The translations under genes and the position numbers were made by a program. Below the pieces are notes generated by a model. That model made no database searches. It had not been told where the DNA came from and saw nothing but the letters and a program-made list of their open reading frames with translations. Of a stretch of 5,822 bases of DNA, positions 5,795 through 5,822 are shown piece by piece; the first letter of the stretch is position 1; each line of letters starts with the position of its first letter. Source of the DNA: Chloroflexota bacterium (GTDB taxonomy: Bacteria; Chloroflexota; Dehalococcoidia; UBA3495); NCBI GenBank assembly GCA_022576105.1, contig JACZRM010000123.1:1-5822 (forward strand). Reading direction: 5' to 3'.

Positions 5795-5813
5795 CGACCA
5801 CCAGGTCGCTTTT
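5795..5813 (+). terminator. Short Rho-independent-type terminator
   Basis: CGACC (5795-5799), loop ACCA, GGTCG (5804-5808), then CTTTT, beginning 2 nt after the stop of the pentapeptide-TIR gene. The 5-bp stem is short and the T run is only four, so it would be a weak terminator, but the placement is right. Confidence 0.5.
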
Positions 5814-5822
5814 CCCTGGATC

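Overview
The window looks like bacterial chromosome with a moderately high GC content. The gene set (a luciferase-like F420/FMN oxidoreductase, a single-domain-type response regulator, a type III pantothenate kinase beside a bifunctional CoaBC, and a pentapeptide-repeat/TIR protein) would fit an uncultured Chloroflexota such as the SAR202/Dehalococcoidia group, whose members are known for many luciferase-like oxidoreductase paralogues. That placement is an inference; no marker gene here settles it.

Layout. A complete LLM-class oxidoreductase gene (104-970, +) has a strong Shine-Dalgarno. It is followed by a 376-bp non-coding stretch that carries several inverted repeats, including a perfect 13-bp-arm hairpin. 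Next on the + strand is a response-regulator gene (from 1347) whose receiver domain runs off frame at a run of four Gs near 1670-1673. The reading continues in another frame to 2086 and encodes the missing last receiver helix, a linker and an unrecognised C-terminal domain, so the two ORFs are best read as one gene with a frameshift.

Convergent to this, only 6 nt away, lies a two-gene coenzyme A operon on the - strand. coaX (type III pantothenate kinase) comes first and coaBC (4'-phosphopantothenoylcysteine synthetase/decarboxylase) second, with a 23-nt overlap. A promoter with a perfect TATAAT sits just upstream of coaX. Together these enzymes carry pantothenate to 4'-phosphopantetheine, the first three steps of CoA synthesis.

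A second intergenic stretch (4098-4514) holds the coaX promoter, a degenerate paired-hairpin repeat of the REP/MITE kind and a very AT-rich patch. It leads into a divergent + strand gene (4515-5792). That gene encodes an unusually regular pentapeptide-repeat beta-helix (about 35 five-residue steps), a conserved connecting segment, and a C-terminal TIR-like domain in which the usual catalytic glutamate position appears to be aspartate. A small terminator-like hairpin closes the window. The pentapeptide-TIR protein and the frameshifted regulator with its unknown domain are the least ordinary parts; the rest is metabolism of known type.
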